64,000 nt of DNA, taken from the NCBI RefSeq assembly GCF_009650605.1, contig NZ_WAJT01000002.1:124001-188000 (forward strand), written 5' to 3'. Below, piece by piece: positions 1 to 6,828 of this stretch (its first letter is position 1; every line of letters begins with the position of its first letter). Position numbers and translations under genes: made by a program. The notes under the pieces are model-generated. The model saw only the letters and a list, made by a program, of their open reading frames with translations, searched no databases and was not told the DNA's origin. The stretch is from Labrenzia sp. CE80. Lineage in GTDB: Bacteria; Pseudomonadota; Alphaproteobacteria; Rhizobiales; Stappiaceae.

Positions 1-142
1 ACTATTGAAGGCCAGCCAAATTCTAATCACCCGTACGCAGGAGCCTCTGTTGATCCTAACAATTGCTGGCGCGTTCTACTTCGCATTGTCCTATCCAATT
101 TCGCGTTACGCTGCGAGCCTTGAGAAACGTTGGGCCTCATGA
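1..142 (+). CDS. amino-acid ABC transporter permease, C-terminal fragment
   Basis: Only the last 46 codons are in the window, read from base 2 and ending in TGA at 140-142. The residues include a hydrophobic stretch (LLILTIAGAFYFALSYPIS) followed by a short charged tail (SRYAASLEKRWAS), which is how permeases of polar amino-acid uptake transporters (HisM/GlnP type) usually end. The stop overlaps the start of the next gene in an ATGA, so the two are translationally coupled and this is the inner-membrane partner of that ATPase. The substrate cannot be read from the fragment. Identification rests on the C-terminal pattern plus the neighbour. Confidence 0.75.
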   Translation, partial: LLKASQILITRTQEPLLILTIAGAFYFALSYPISRYAASLEKRWAS

Positions 143-861
143 TTGAAATTCGTGGACTAGAGAAGTTCTATGGATCGTTGCAGGTCCTTAAGGGCATAGA
201 CCTTGATGTGCCAAATGGCGAAGTGCTGTCGATTATCGGAGCATCAGGGTCAGGCAAGTCGACGTTGTTGTATTGCATCAACGCGCTTGAGGTGATCGAG
301 GCAGGCTCGATCGTTGTTGATGGCATTGACGTGCACGCAAAAGGTACAGACATCAATGCGTTGCGCCAGAAGCTGGGGATGGTTTTCCAGCAATGGAACA
401 GTTTCCCGCATCTGACCACTCTGCAAAATGTCGCCTTGGCGCCTCAAATCGTTAAAGGAAAATCCAAGGCTGAATCGCGGGAAATTGCGGCCAGGCAATT
501 GGAGCATGTCGGCTTGGGTGACAAATTTGATGTCTATCCAAGTGCCTTGTCCGGCGGGCAGCAACAACGCCTCGCCATTGCGAGGGCTTTGGCGATGGAG
601 CCAGAGTACATGTTGTTCGATGAAGCCACTTCAGCGCTTGACCCTGAGTTGGTAGGCGAGGTTCTGGACACCATGCGATTGTTAGCGGAAGAAGGCATGA
701 CCATGATCTGTGTTACCCATGAAATGAGCTTTGCGAGAGATGTTTCCGACCGCGTCGCATTTTTTCATCAGGGAGTTATTGGAGAGATCGATACCCCCGC
801 AGAAATCTTCGGTTCACCCAAGTCAGAGCACCTACAAAAGTTTCTGTCCAACATCCGGTGA
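139..861 (+). CDS. amino-acid ABC transporter ATP-binding protein
   Basis: A 240-residue ATPase of the polar amino-acid uptake (GlnQ/HisP) type. It shows a Walker A motif (GASGSGKST), the Q-loop (VFQQWNSFPH), the ABC signature (LSGGQQQR), Walker B (YMLFDEAT) and the switch histidine (CVTHEM). Length and order are standard for the family. The ATG at 139 is preferred over a TTG at 130 because it overlaps the permease stop (ATGA). The protein powers import through the preceding permease. The next gene, a proline-racemase-superfamily enzyme, starts 9 bp downstream in the same orientation, so the imported solute is plausibly a hydroxyproline; that substrate is inferred from context only. Confidence 0.93.
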   Translation: MIEIRGLEKFYGSLQVLKGIDLDVPNGEVLSIIGASGSGKSTLLYCINALEVIEAGSIVVDGIDVHAKGTDINALRQKLGMVFQQWNSFPHLTTLQNVALAPQIVKGKSKAESREIAARQLEHVGLGDKFDVYPSALSGGQQQRLAIARALAMEPEYMLFDEATSALDPELVGEVLDTMRLLAEEGMTMICVTHEMSFARDVSDRVAFFHQGVIGEIDTPAEIFGSPKSEHLQKFLSNIR

Positions 862-870
862 GACGAGACA

Positions 871-1902
871 ATGCGTAGTACCAAAGTGATCCACGTCGTG
901 TCTTGCCACGCAGAGGGTGAAGTCGGCGATGTGATTGTCGGCGGCGTCGCGCCGCCCCCCGGAGATACGATCTGGGAACAGCGCAACTGGATTGCGCAAG
1001 ACGATGTGCTACGCAACTTTGTTCTCAATGAGCCGCGTGGGGGCGTCTTTCGCCATGTGAACTTGTTGGTGCCGCCGAAGCACCCTGATGCGGATGCGGC
1101 CTGGATCATCATGGAGCCCGAAGACACGCCTCCGATGTCTGGGTCGAATTCCATCTGTGTCTCCACCGTACTGCTTGATACCGGCATCGTGCCGATGCAG
1201 GAGCCGGTAACCGAATTGGTCCTTGAGGCGCCCGGCGGGCTTGTGCGCGTGCGTGCACATTGCGCCAATGGAAAGGCGCAAAGGATCGAGGTCGAAAACC
1301 TGGCGTCTTTTGCCGGCCTGCTGAATGTGCCGCTGGAGATCGAAGGCATCGGTACGATCCATGTTGATACGGCCTTTGGCGGCGATAGCTTTGTCGTCGT
1401 CGATCCACAGACTCTTGGGATGGCGCTTGAGGTCGATGAGGCACAGGCAATCGCCCAACTTGGCGTCAAGATCACCAATGCGGCGAATGAACAGCTGGAA
1501 TTCAATCATCCGTTGCAGCCGGAATGGCGGCATCATTCCTTCTGTCTTTTCGCAGGCGCGCTACAGCGTGACGCATCCGGCCTGCGCGCGAAGTCTGTTG
1601 TCTCCATCCAACCCGGAAAGCTGGATCGCTCCCCAACCGGCACAGCCGTATCGGCGCGCATGGCCTTGTTGCAGGCCAAGGGCGAGATGAAGGTCGGGGA
1701 CAGGATGACAGCCGTCTCGATCATCGGCTCGGAATTCGAGGGAGAGATCCTTGGATTAACTGAGGTTGGTACCGTTCCAGCAATTCGTCCACAGATCAGC
1801 GGGCGCGGCTGGATCACCGGGACGCATCAGCACATGCTGGATCCAGAGGATCCATGGCCTGAGGGCTACCGCTTGTCTGACACATGGCCACGCTACAAAT
1901 AG
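871..1902 (+). CDS. proline racemase superfamily enzyme, probable trans-3-hydroxy-L-proline dehydratase
   Basis: A 343-residue member of the proline racemase / hydroxyproline epimerase superfamily, recognised from the N-terminal VVSCHAEGE, central MSGSNSI and C-terminal DRSPTGTAVSARM motifs. Racemases and 4-hydroxyproline epimerases normally use two cysteines; here these positions are Ser90 and Thr256. In this family Thr at the second position marks 3-hydroxyproline dehydratases (the human enzyme is Cys/Thr), which release water to give delta1-pyrroline-2-carboxylate. A reductase suited to that product lies at 4237. The gene directly follows the ABC transporter genes and probably shares their transcript. 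The family is certain; the dehydratase reaction is inferred from the residues and the neighbours. A Ser/Thr enzyme with another substrate is possible. Confidence 0.82.
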   Translation: MRSTKVIHVVSCHAEGEVGDVIVGGVAPPPGDTIWEQRNWIAQDDVLRNFVLNEPRGGVFRHVNLLVPPKHPDADAAWIIMEPEDTPPMSGSNSICVSTVLLDTGIVPMQEPVTELVLEAPGGLVRVRAHCANGKAQRIEVENLASFAGLLNVPLEIEGIGTIHVDTAFGGDSFVVVDPQTLGMALEVDEAQAIAQLGVKITNAANEQLEFNHPLQPEWRHHSFCLFAGALQRDASGLRAKSVVSIQPGKLDRSPTGTAVSARMALLQAKGEMKVGDRMTAVSIIGSEFEGEILGLTEVGTVPAIRPQISGRGWITGTHQHMLDPEDPWPEGYRLSDTWPRYK

Positions 1903-1925
1903 ACGAAAGACGGGCAGACGCTCTG

Positions 1926-2543
1926 TTAAAATGAAGAATCGGCCGGGACTTCACGATCTTGTATGATCTTGTCAATCAAGCCCCATTCCAACGCCTCTTG
2001 CGGGGTCATAAAACGGTCACGGTCCATCGCGTGTTCAAAGTCCTCATAGGAGCGCCCGCAATGCTCCGCATAAAGTCGTGTCATGCGCTTCTTGGTTTTC
2101 AGTATTTCCTCTGCGTGAATTTGCATATCTGACGCCTGCCCCTGAAAGCCACCCGATGGTTGGTGAATCAGGATGCTGGCATTTGGCAATGCAACCCGCT
2201 CACCAGGTTCGCCAGCCATCAACAGAAACGACCCCATAGAGCGGGCGGTTCCCATGCAGAGCGTATGCACCGGTGCACGGATATAGCGCATGGTGTCATA
2301 CATCGCCAAACCGCTGGTCACGACGCCACCTGGGGAATTGATATAGAGACTAATCGGCTTATTGGGACTTTCGGCTTCCAAAAACAGGAGTTGGGCGCAT
2401 ACCAGGGCCGAAACGGTGTCGTTCACTTCACCGTTGAGGAAGATGATCCGATCACGAAGAAGCCGTGAGTAAATGTCAAATGAACGCTCTCCCCGGCTGG
2501 ATTGTTCAACGACCATAGGGACGAGTTGCATCGCTTCGCGCAT
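1926..2543 (-). CDS. clpP: ClpP-family serine protease (paralogue)
   Basis: A 205-residue ClpP peptidase that forms the proteolytic chamber served by an AAA+ unfoldase (ClpX or ClpA). The catalytic triad can be placed at Ser102 (in GTARSMGSF), His127 (in LIHQPSGG) and Asp176 (in MDRDRFMT). GTARSMGS differs from the usual GQAASMGA, so this looks like a divergent paralogue and not the housekeeping copy. No clpX, lon or trigger-factor gene lies beside it, which also argues for an accessory ClpP. The ATG at 2543 has a GGAG ribosome-binding site 8 bp upstream. It converges on the preceding gene with a 23-bp gap. Confidence 0.92.
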   Translation of the reverse strand: MREAMQLVPMVVEQSSRGERSFDIYSRLLRDRIIFLNGEVNDTVSALVCAQLLFLEAESPNKPISLYINSPGGVVTSGLAMYDTMRYIRAPVHTLCMGTARSMGSFLLMAGEPGERVALPNASILIHQPSGGFQGQASDMQIHAEEILKTKKRMTRLYAEHCGRSYEDFEHAMDRDRFMTPQEALEWGLIDKIIQDREVPADSSF

Positions 2544-2588
2544 CAGCGATCTCCAAAATAATAGGATTTTAGTGTCTTATTCGCCGCG

Positions 2589-2942
2589 TCAAGCGGCGAG
2601 CATGAGGTGCGGACTGTTGCTGTTCGCGGCTTTCGCCATCCGGTCGAAGCCTGTCTCTTGCAGTTCGTGGACGATCTGAAGGTTGGTTCCGCCCGTTTTG
2701 TTCGGGGTGATAATGAACGTCACTATGCTTTCGAGGAAAGCTGGGCTATCGGCGCGCAGCCTGTAGCAAACTTCACGACCGGGGATGACAGCAATCGCAT
2801 TTGGATCGGCCAATGCTTCTTGTGGTAGCCAAATTTCCCGAAGTTCAGGAATGGTGATAGCGCGCCAGACTTTTTGTGGCGGATCATCCAGGTCGAACTG
2901 CTGCTCCAGACGGGTATCTTGCTTGTTGGCCTCTTCGTTCAT
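2589..2942 (-). CDS. SRPBCC / AHSA1-like protein paired with ArsR
   Basis: A 117-residue protein of the START-like SRPBCC fold (activator of Hsp90 ATPase homologue type), suggested by PPQKVWRAITIPELREIW near the N-terminus and a C-terminal helix (GFDRMAKAANSN). Such proteins bind small hydrophobic ligands; the ligand is unknown here. The ATG at 2942 overlaps the stop of the upstream ArsR gene in an ATGA, so translation is coupled. A longer reading frame exists upstream but would run through arsR. ArsR-AHSA1 gene pairs are common in Proteobacteria and are thought to form a ligand-sensing or detoxifying unit; that role is family knowledge. Confidence 0.82.
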   Translation of the reverse strand: MNEEANKQDTRLEQQFDLDDPPQKVWRAITIPELREIWLPQEALADPNAIAVIPGREVCYRLRADSPAFLESIVTFIITPNKTGGTNLQIVHELQETGFDRMAKAANSNSPHLMLAA

Positions 2943-3253
2943 TGATCCATGTCCTTCAGCAAAACCTTGAGATCTGCAATGCGCGCTGGCCAATAGGCGC
3001 GATACTTCGCCAGCCATTGGGCGATGTGTGCCATACCCTCCGGATTGACCTCGTAATTTACGAAACGCCCCTGCCGCTCTTCCTTTACGAGCTTTGCGCT
3101 CCGCAGGACCGCAAGATGTTGCGATATGGCAGGCTGGCTGATTTCCATACCTTGACGCAAGGCGCTGGCGTTCATGCTGCCTGTAGCCAGCTTCTCGAAG
3201 ATCGCACGGCGGGTTGGGTCTGCCAAAGCGCGGAAAATTTCGTTCTCTATCAT
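2939..3253 (-). CDS. ArsR-family transcriptional regulator
   Basis: A 104-residue winged-helix repressor. The N-terminus (FRALADPTRRAIFEKLA) and the recognition helix region (EISQPAISQHLAVLRSAKLV, then the wing EERQGRFVNYEV) are textbook ArsR. No cysteine-based metal site is visible, so it belongs to the non-metal subgroup that is usually paired with an AHSA1/SRPBCC gene, as it is here through a 4-bp overlap. A perfect 26-bp palindrome lies just upstream of the start and is the likely operator, implying autorepression of the two-gene unit. Confidence 0.93.
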   Translation of the reverse strand: MIENEIFRALADPTRRAIFEKLATGSMNASALRQGMEISQPAISQHLAVLRSAKLVKEERQGRFVNYEVNPEGMAHIAQWLAKYRAYWPARIADLKVLLKDMDQ

Positions 3254-3256
3254 TTC

Positions 3257-3282
3257 ATCACATAAGCATTTGCTTATGTGAT
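3257..3282 (-). promoter_or_regulatory. 26-bp palindromic operator of the ArsR gene
   Basis: Two perfect 12-bp arms, ATCACATAAGCA and TGCTTATGTGAT, are separated by TT. The palindrome ends 3 bp before the ArsR start codon and covers the expected ribosome-binding/transcription-start area. ATAAGCA-type palindromes are typical of ArsR/AHSA1 modules, so this is read as the autoregulatory operator. Binding itself is inferred. Confidence 0.8.
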
Positions 3283-3393
3283 TCGCAAGCCCCTTCTGAG
3301 ACTAAACATCCTGCGATGCCCCTGATGCGTTAGAGCCAGTGCGTATTGTCGGGTTTCGCTGTGAGCGTGGCTGGCAGTTTTTAATCGTGACCT

Positions 3394-4074
3394 CTAATGA
3401 TCTTCACCGGAGCGTTTTGCGACCATCAGTTTCAAGAGATTTTTCTTTGTCTGATAGATATGTTGAGTAAGTACCTCACAAGCTTCGTCGACCTTCCCAG
3501 CACGGGCAAACTCCAGCAAATCGCGATGCTCTTTGGCAGCAGGGTCTCGTTGCTTCATCACACTCAAATGCATGCGAACGTAACGGTCTGATTGAAGGTT
3601 GATCCGGTGTAGCACGTCGTTTGTTAGCCCGCGGTTGGCTGCTGCATAGAGTGCAGAATGGTAGTCGTAGTTGAGTGCACCCCATTTGCCGACGTCGTCG
3701 GCATCATAGGAGCTTTCCATTGCTTCCAGAATTTCTTCGCACCTCTGAAGGTGGACGGGCGTCATAGCTGGGATCGCGCGCCGAAATAGATCCACTTCAA
3801 TCAAAATTCGTAAGTCGAAGATCTCGCCTATTTCATCCAGGGAGTGCTTGGTAACAGTGGCGCCCAAATTGTTGGTGAGTTGCACCAGACCTTCAGCGTC
3901 AAGTCGCTTGAGGGCCTCTCTGACCGGCATGCGCGAGACACTATATTCTTCCGCCAGCGCCTCTTGCCGGATTGTGAGGCCTTCTTCCAACTCGCCATTC
4001 AAGATACGTTCTCGAATATCACTTGCTATAGCGTCAGGGAGACTTTGGCGGACGATCGCGCGTTTGCTGGGCAC
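3394..4074 (-). CDS. GntR-family regulator, FCD subfamily
   Basis: A regulator of about 226 residues. The N-terminal winged helix is clear (SLPDAIASDIRERILNGEL, then the recognition region VSRMPVREALKRLDAEGL), followed by an all-helical FCD ligand-binding domain with the Asp/His pattern of metal- and carboxylate-binding members (DLRILIEVDL, NYDYHSALY, EHRDLLEFA). The open frame continues to 4359, but that part overlaps the divergent reductase gene and has no domain, so I chose the GTG at 4074; no strong ribosome-binding site supports it. FCD regulators usually sense a pathway intermediate. Its neighbours and the shared sequence motifs at 4099, 4193 and 6458 suggest that it controls the hydroxyproline genes. 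Confidence 0.88.
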   Translation of the reverse strand: MPSKRAIVRQSLPDAIASDIRERILNGELEEGLTIRQEALAEEYSVSRMPVREALKRLDAEGLVQLTNNLGATVTKHSLDEIGEIFDLRILIEVDLFRRAIPAMTPVHLQRCEEILEAMESSYDADDVGKWGALNYDYHSALYAAANRGLTNDVLHRINLQSDRYVRMHLSVMKQRDPAAKEHRDLLEFARAGKVDEACEVLTQHIYQTKKNLLKLMVAKRSGEDH

Positions 4075-4098
4075 TTGAAAGTTCTCAATCTGTTTCGA

Positions 4099-4110
4099 AT
4101 TTTGGATACA
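4099..4110 (-). promoter_or_regulatory. candidate GntR operator half-site 1
   Basis: TGTATCCAAAAT read on the minus strand, 25 bp upstream of the chosen GntR start. It is the exact inverted copy of the motif at 4193-4204, and a close copy lies at 6458. The position suggests autoregulation. It is an operator by inference only. Confidence 0.5.
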
Positions 4111-4192
4111 ATTATCGCCTTCAGGCTGAAATTCCAACAGAATATCGCGTTCTATTCGTGGTAGAAAACAATATGCGGCGGGATCTAAATGC

Positions 4193-4208
4193 TGTATCCA
4201 AAATCCAT
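4193..4208 (+). promoter_or_regulatory. candidate GntR operator half-site 2
   Basis: TGTATCCAAAATCCAT on the plus strand, 28 bp upstream of the reductase start. Its first 12 bases are repeated inverted at 4099-4110, and all 16 bases recur with one mismatch at 6458-6473 upstream of the lyase gene. Recurrence at three promoters around a GntR gene is the reason for the call. Confidence 0.55.
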
Positions 4209-4236
4209 GTAAGATTAGTTTGGAAAATTCAAGCAG

Positions 4237-5253
4237 ATGCAGAAAACCGTCAAAATCGAATTGGGTGATGTATTGGCCATCGCAAACAACGTCTTGATGC
4301 ATGCTGGTTATGGCAGCGCTCACGCCAGTTCCATCGCCCAAATGCTCTATACCTGCCAATTGGACGACTGCCAGTCACACGGTCTTTTTCGATTGCTCAT
4401 GTGTATTGAGACCATAAAGGCAGGCAAGATTGACGGGCACATCACACCAGTCATCTCCGATGCAGGCAAAGCAATTGTAAGGGCCGACGCAAGGGGCGGA
4501 ATGTCCTTGCTAGCGATGGAAAAAGCTGTCCCGCTGTTGATTGAAAAGACGCGGGAATTAGGGATTGCAGCAGTTGCGATCAATCGTTGCTTTCATTTCT
4601 CGGCTCTTTGGCCTGAAGTGGAGCGGCTTACGCAGGAAGGCTTGGCGGCGATGACCATGGTCCCCAGCCACTCATGGGTTGCCCCGGCGGGTGGGACACG
4701 GGGAACTCTGGGCACAAATCCCTTGGCCTTTAGCTGGCCGCGTCAAGGCGGAGCTCCTTTCACATTCGATTTTGCTACAAGTGCATTCGCGCGCGGTGAA
4801 ATTGAACTCTACAAAAGAGCTGGAAAGCCATTGCCCGATGGTGTCGCAATCGACAAGAACGGCAAGCCAACGAATGACCCTGATGCGGCAATGGACGGCG
4901 CAATGCTGACCTTTGGAGGCTACAAGGGATCAGCGCTGTCCATTATGATTGAACTGCTGGCCGGTCCATTGATCGACGACTTGACCAGCCTTGAAAGCAT
5001 GGAATTTGCTGAAGGAAAATCAGGGGCGCCATACCATGGGCAAATCCTGCTCGCGTTCGATTTGGAGCAGTTTTCCAATGGTGAGCATGCAAGAAATGAT
5101 GCGCGCGCTGAGAGGTTGTTTGCGGATATCATAGAGCAGGGCGCTCGCTTGCCGTCACAGCGCCGCTTCGCTGCTCGTGCGCGCAATCTGGAACGAGGAT
5201 ATGTCGAAATTTCCGCGGGTCTCTATGAAGACCTGCAAGCTCTATTGCCCTGA
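4237..5253 (+). CDS. Ldh2-family NAD(P)H-dependent reductase, probable delta1-pyrroline-2-carboxylate reductase
   Basis: A 338-residue oxidoreductase of the malate/L-lactate dehydrogenase-2 (Ldh2) superfamily. The SHG motif with the conserved His48, the HFSALWPEVE stretch near residue 120, the GTNPLAFSWP segment and SAFARGEIELYKRAGKPLP match the branch that reduces cyclic imines such as delta1-pyrroline-2-carboxylate or delta1-piperideine-2-carboxylate. This would convert the product of the dehydratase at 871 to L-proline. It is divergent from the GntR gene with two copies of the candidate operator between them, and it converges on the lyase gene. An opine- or ureidoglycolate-type dehydrogenase is a less likely alternative. 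Confidence 0.82.
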   Translation: MQKTVKIELGDVLAIANNVLMHAGYGSAHASSIAQMLYTCQLDDCQSHGLFRLLMCIETIKAGKIDGHITPVISDAGKAIVRADARGGMSLLAMEKAVPLLIEKTRELGIAAVAINRCFHFSALWPEVERLTQEGLAAMTMVPSHSWVAPAGGTRGTLGTNPLAFSWPRQGGAPFTFDFATSAFARGEIELYKRAGKPLPDGVAIDKNGKPTNDPDAAMDGAMLTFGGYKGSALSIMIELLAGPLIDDLTSLESMEFAEGKSGAPYHGQILLAFDLEQFSNGEHARNDARAERLFADIIEQGARLPSQRRFAARARNLERGYVEISAGLYEDLQALLP

Positions 5254-5269
5254 ATGTGATGGGTCTCAG

Positions 5270-5297
5270 GCCCGACCCAACGGGGCCGGGCTTTGTT
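5270..5297. terminator. hairpin terminator between convergent genes
   Basis: GCCCG-A-CCC pairs with GGG-GC-CGGGC around an AAC loop, followed by TTTGTT on the plus strand. It sits 17 bp after the reductase stop and 40 bp before the convergent lyase stop, so it probably serves the plus-strand gene. Confidence 0.6.
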
Positions 5298-5338
5298 GAG
5301 GGCTGAAGGCGTCAAGTTCCCGCCTTTGTAGGGGCTGG

Positions 5339-6295
5339 TTACATGCACTCAGCAATGATCCCGCCTTGCTTTGCCCAGTCAGCAAACCAGCTACGAAAAA
5401 GCGCATACTGTTGTTCGCAATAGTTGCGCTGAGCGTCCGTAAGAGCGTCTGTTTCATTGATGTGCAGACGGTACTCTTCCTCGCCGTTGAGAACTAGAAG
5501 GTGCTTGTAATAAAGAACCAGATCAGTGCCTTCATCAAAGCTGGACAGGACGTGCATGGCTTCTTCCAGCTCCAAGGCGCGTTTGCGGGCCTCCGAGCTG
5601 CCGGTGGCCGCTTTTTGCGACAACGTGGCCAGAAGCAAGGCTTCCTTCGGCAATGCCGTGCCGATCCCGGTGATCGAACCGGTTGCCCCGCAATTGACAA
5701 TGCCATGGAAAACTTCAGTGTCGACGCCGACCATCAACGTCACCTGGTCGTCCTGGGAGGTGATGTGCTCGGCGGCATAACGAAGGTCATCCTTGCCTCC
5801 AAACTCCTTGAAACCAACAAGGTTTGGATGTTCTGTCCGCAGGGCAAAGAACAAATCTGCGCGCGTAGCAAAGCCGTAGACTGGGCTATTGTAGATAATG
5901 GCCGGTACATCTGGGGCGGCGTTGAGAATGGACTTGAAGTGGTTCTTCTGCGCGATGGCAGAGGTCCCGCGTGACAAGACGCGTGGGATGACCATCAGGC
6001 CAGCTGCGCCGACCTTTTGCGCGTGAGCAGCCAGCGCTGTTGCTGACTTTGAATTGACTGCTCCTGTCCCCACAACAACGGGGACGCCGGCTTTCACGAG
6101 CTTCTCAACGCCTTCCATCCGCTGTTCATCGCTCAACAACGGCCAATCGCCCATTGACCCACAATAGACAACGGCGGACATGCCGGCCGCGATCATTTCC
6201 TTGCCCTTTTTCACCAGCGCATCAAAGTCAGGGCTGCGATCGTCTTTGCAGGGGGTCATCAGCGCAGGCATCGTGCCGGTGAAGATATTGGGCAT
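5339..6295 (-). CDS. DHDPS/NAL-family lyase, possibly hydroxyproline-pathway deaminase
   Basis: A 318-residue (beta/alpha)8-barrel enzyme of the dihydrodipicolinate synthase / N-acetylneuraminate lyase superfamily. The Schiff-base lysine (Lys163, VGFKEFGG) and the catalytic tyrosine (Tyr135, IIYNSPVYG) are present. The usual GTTGE or GSTGE carboxylate-binding loop is replaced by GSMGD (residues 46-50), so it is unlikely to be DapA itself. The ATG at 6295 has an AGGAAA ribosome-binding site; an upstream extension to 6442 lacks conserved sequence. Enzymes of this family deaminate delta1-pyrroline-4-hydroxy-2-carboxylate in hydroxyproline clusters, and the GntR motif upstream and the reductase alongside support that reading, which remains an inference. 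Confidence 0.78.
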   Translation of the reverse strand: MPNIFTGTMPALMTPCKDDRSPDFDALVKKGKEMIAAGMSAVVYCGSMGDWPLLSDEQRMEGVEKLVKAGVPVVVGTGAVNSKSATALAAHAQKVGAAGLMVIPRVLSRGTSAIAQKNHFKSILNAAPDVPAIIYNSPVYGFATRADLFFALRTEHPNLVGFKEFGGKDDLRYAAEHITSQDDQVTLMVGVDTEVFHGIVNCGATGSITGIGTALPKEALLLATLSQKAATGSSEARKRALELEEAMHVLSSFDEGTDLVLYYKHLLVLNGEEEYRLHINETDALTDAQRNYCEQQYALFRSWFADWAKQGGIIAECM

Positions 6296-6457
6296 ATTTG
6301 TTTCCTCGATATTTGGGCCGCTTACAAATGATCCAGATTGCTGACTACGCAACGTACAATCGGAGCCATCGGCGAGCGGGATTGGCGTGGCTAAGGTCCA
6401 GCCTGATGGAGGGTTGCCTCGCACCGAAAAGACGTTGCTCAAAGTAGCAATGTATTA

Positions 6458-6473
6458 TGTATCCAACATCCAT
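6458..6473 (+). promoter_or_regulatory. candidate GntR operator half-site 3
   Basis: TGTATCCAACATCCAT matches the motif at 4193-4208 at 15 of 16 positions. It lies about 165 bp upstream of the lyase start, in the only space where the promoter of that gene could be. It links the lyase to the GntR gene at 3394. Confidence 0.5.
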
Positions 6474-6558
6474 TGTGAATTTGCAATACAGCTGACCCCG
6501 CACGAACGCCTTTTTAAAGGGTAATCATCCCATTTTTCGTGGGTTTTAAACCTGGACT

Positions 6559-6726
6559 TCAGGTCGCTGTTTTGAGTTTCATTACGGGCGTCATTCCGCC
6601 GATTGCCATGTTTGGCCGCTCATTGTTGTATGTCCATAACCAGCGTGTGGCGTGGCTCTACGCCTCCTCGATGGTTTCAAATATGTATTGTCCGAGCCAT
6701 TCATCTCGGACAGTTCTGTTATAGCG
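6559..6726 (-). pseudogene. IS3-family transposase (OrfB) C-terminal remnant
   Basis: Translating the minus strand gives RYNRTVRDEWLGQYIFETIEEA, a TAG stop at 6658-6660, then SHATRWLWTYNNERPNMAIGGMTPVMKLKTAT and a TGA at 6559. This is the conserved C-terminus of IS3-family OrfB (DDE integrase, IS407-like group), in which a Gln codon normally stands where the TAG is. Upstream of about 6726 the similarity is lost. The copy is therefore truncated and carries a nonsense mutation. It marks past insertion-sequence activity at the edge of the catabolic block. No intact terminal inverted repeat was seen. Confidence 0.85.
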
Positions 6727-6828
6727 CTGGGCGTGCAACAAGGAGCCTGCCAAAGTATTTAGAAGCTTGACGATGTAGAATAAAAAAGAAAGATTGACCT
6801 AGCGTTATTTATTCTTTAGCTGGAAACG

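Noticed and set aside
871..1902. Proline racemase or 4-hydroxyproline epimerase with two catalytic cysteines
   Set aside because: Both cysteine positions are replaced (Ser90, Thr256), which does not fit the two-thiol mechanism.
4075..4359. N-terminal extension of the GntR regulator
   Set aside because: The extra 95 codons lie over the promoter region and the divergent reductase gene and show no conserved domain.
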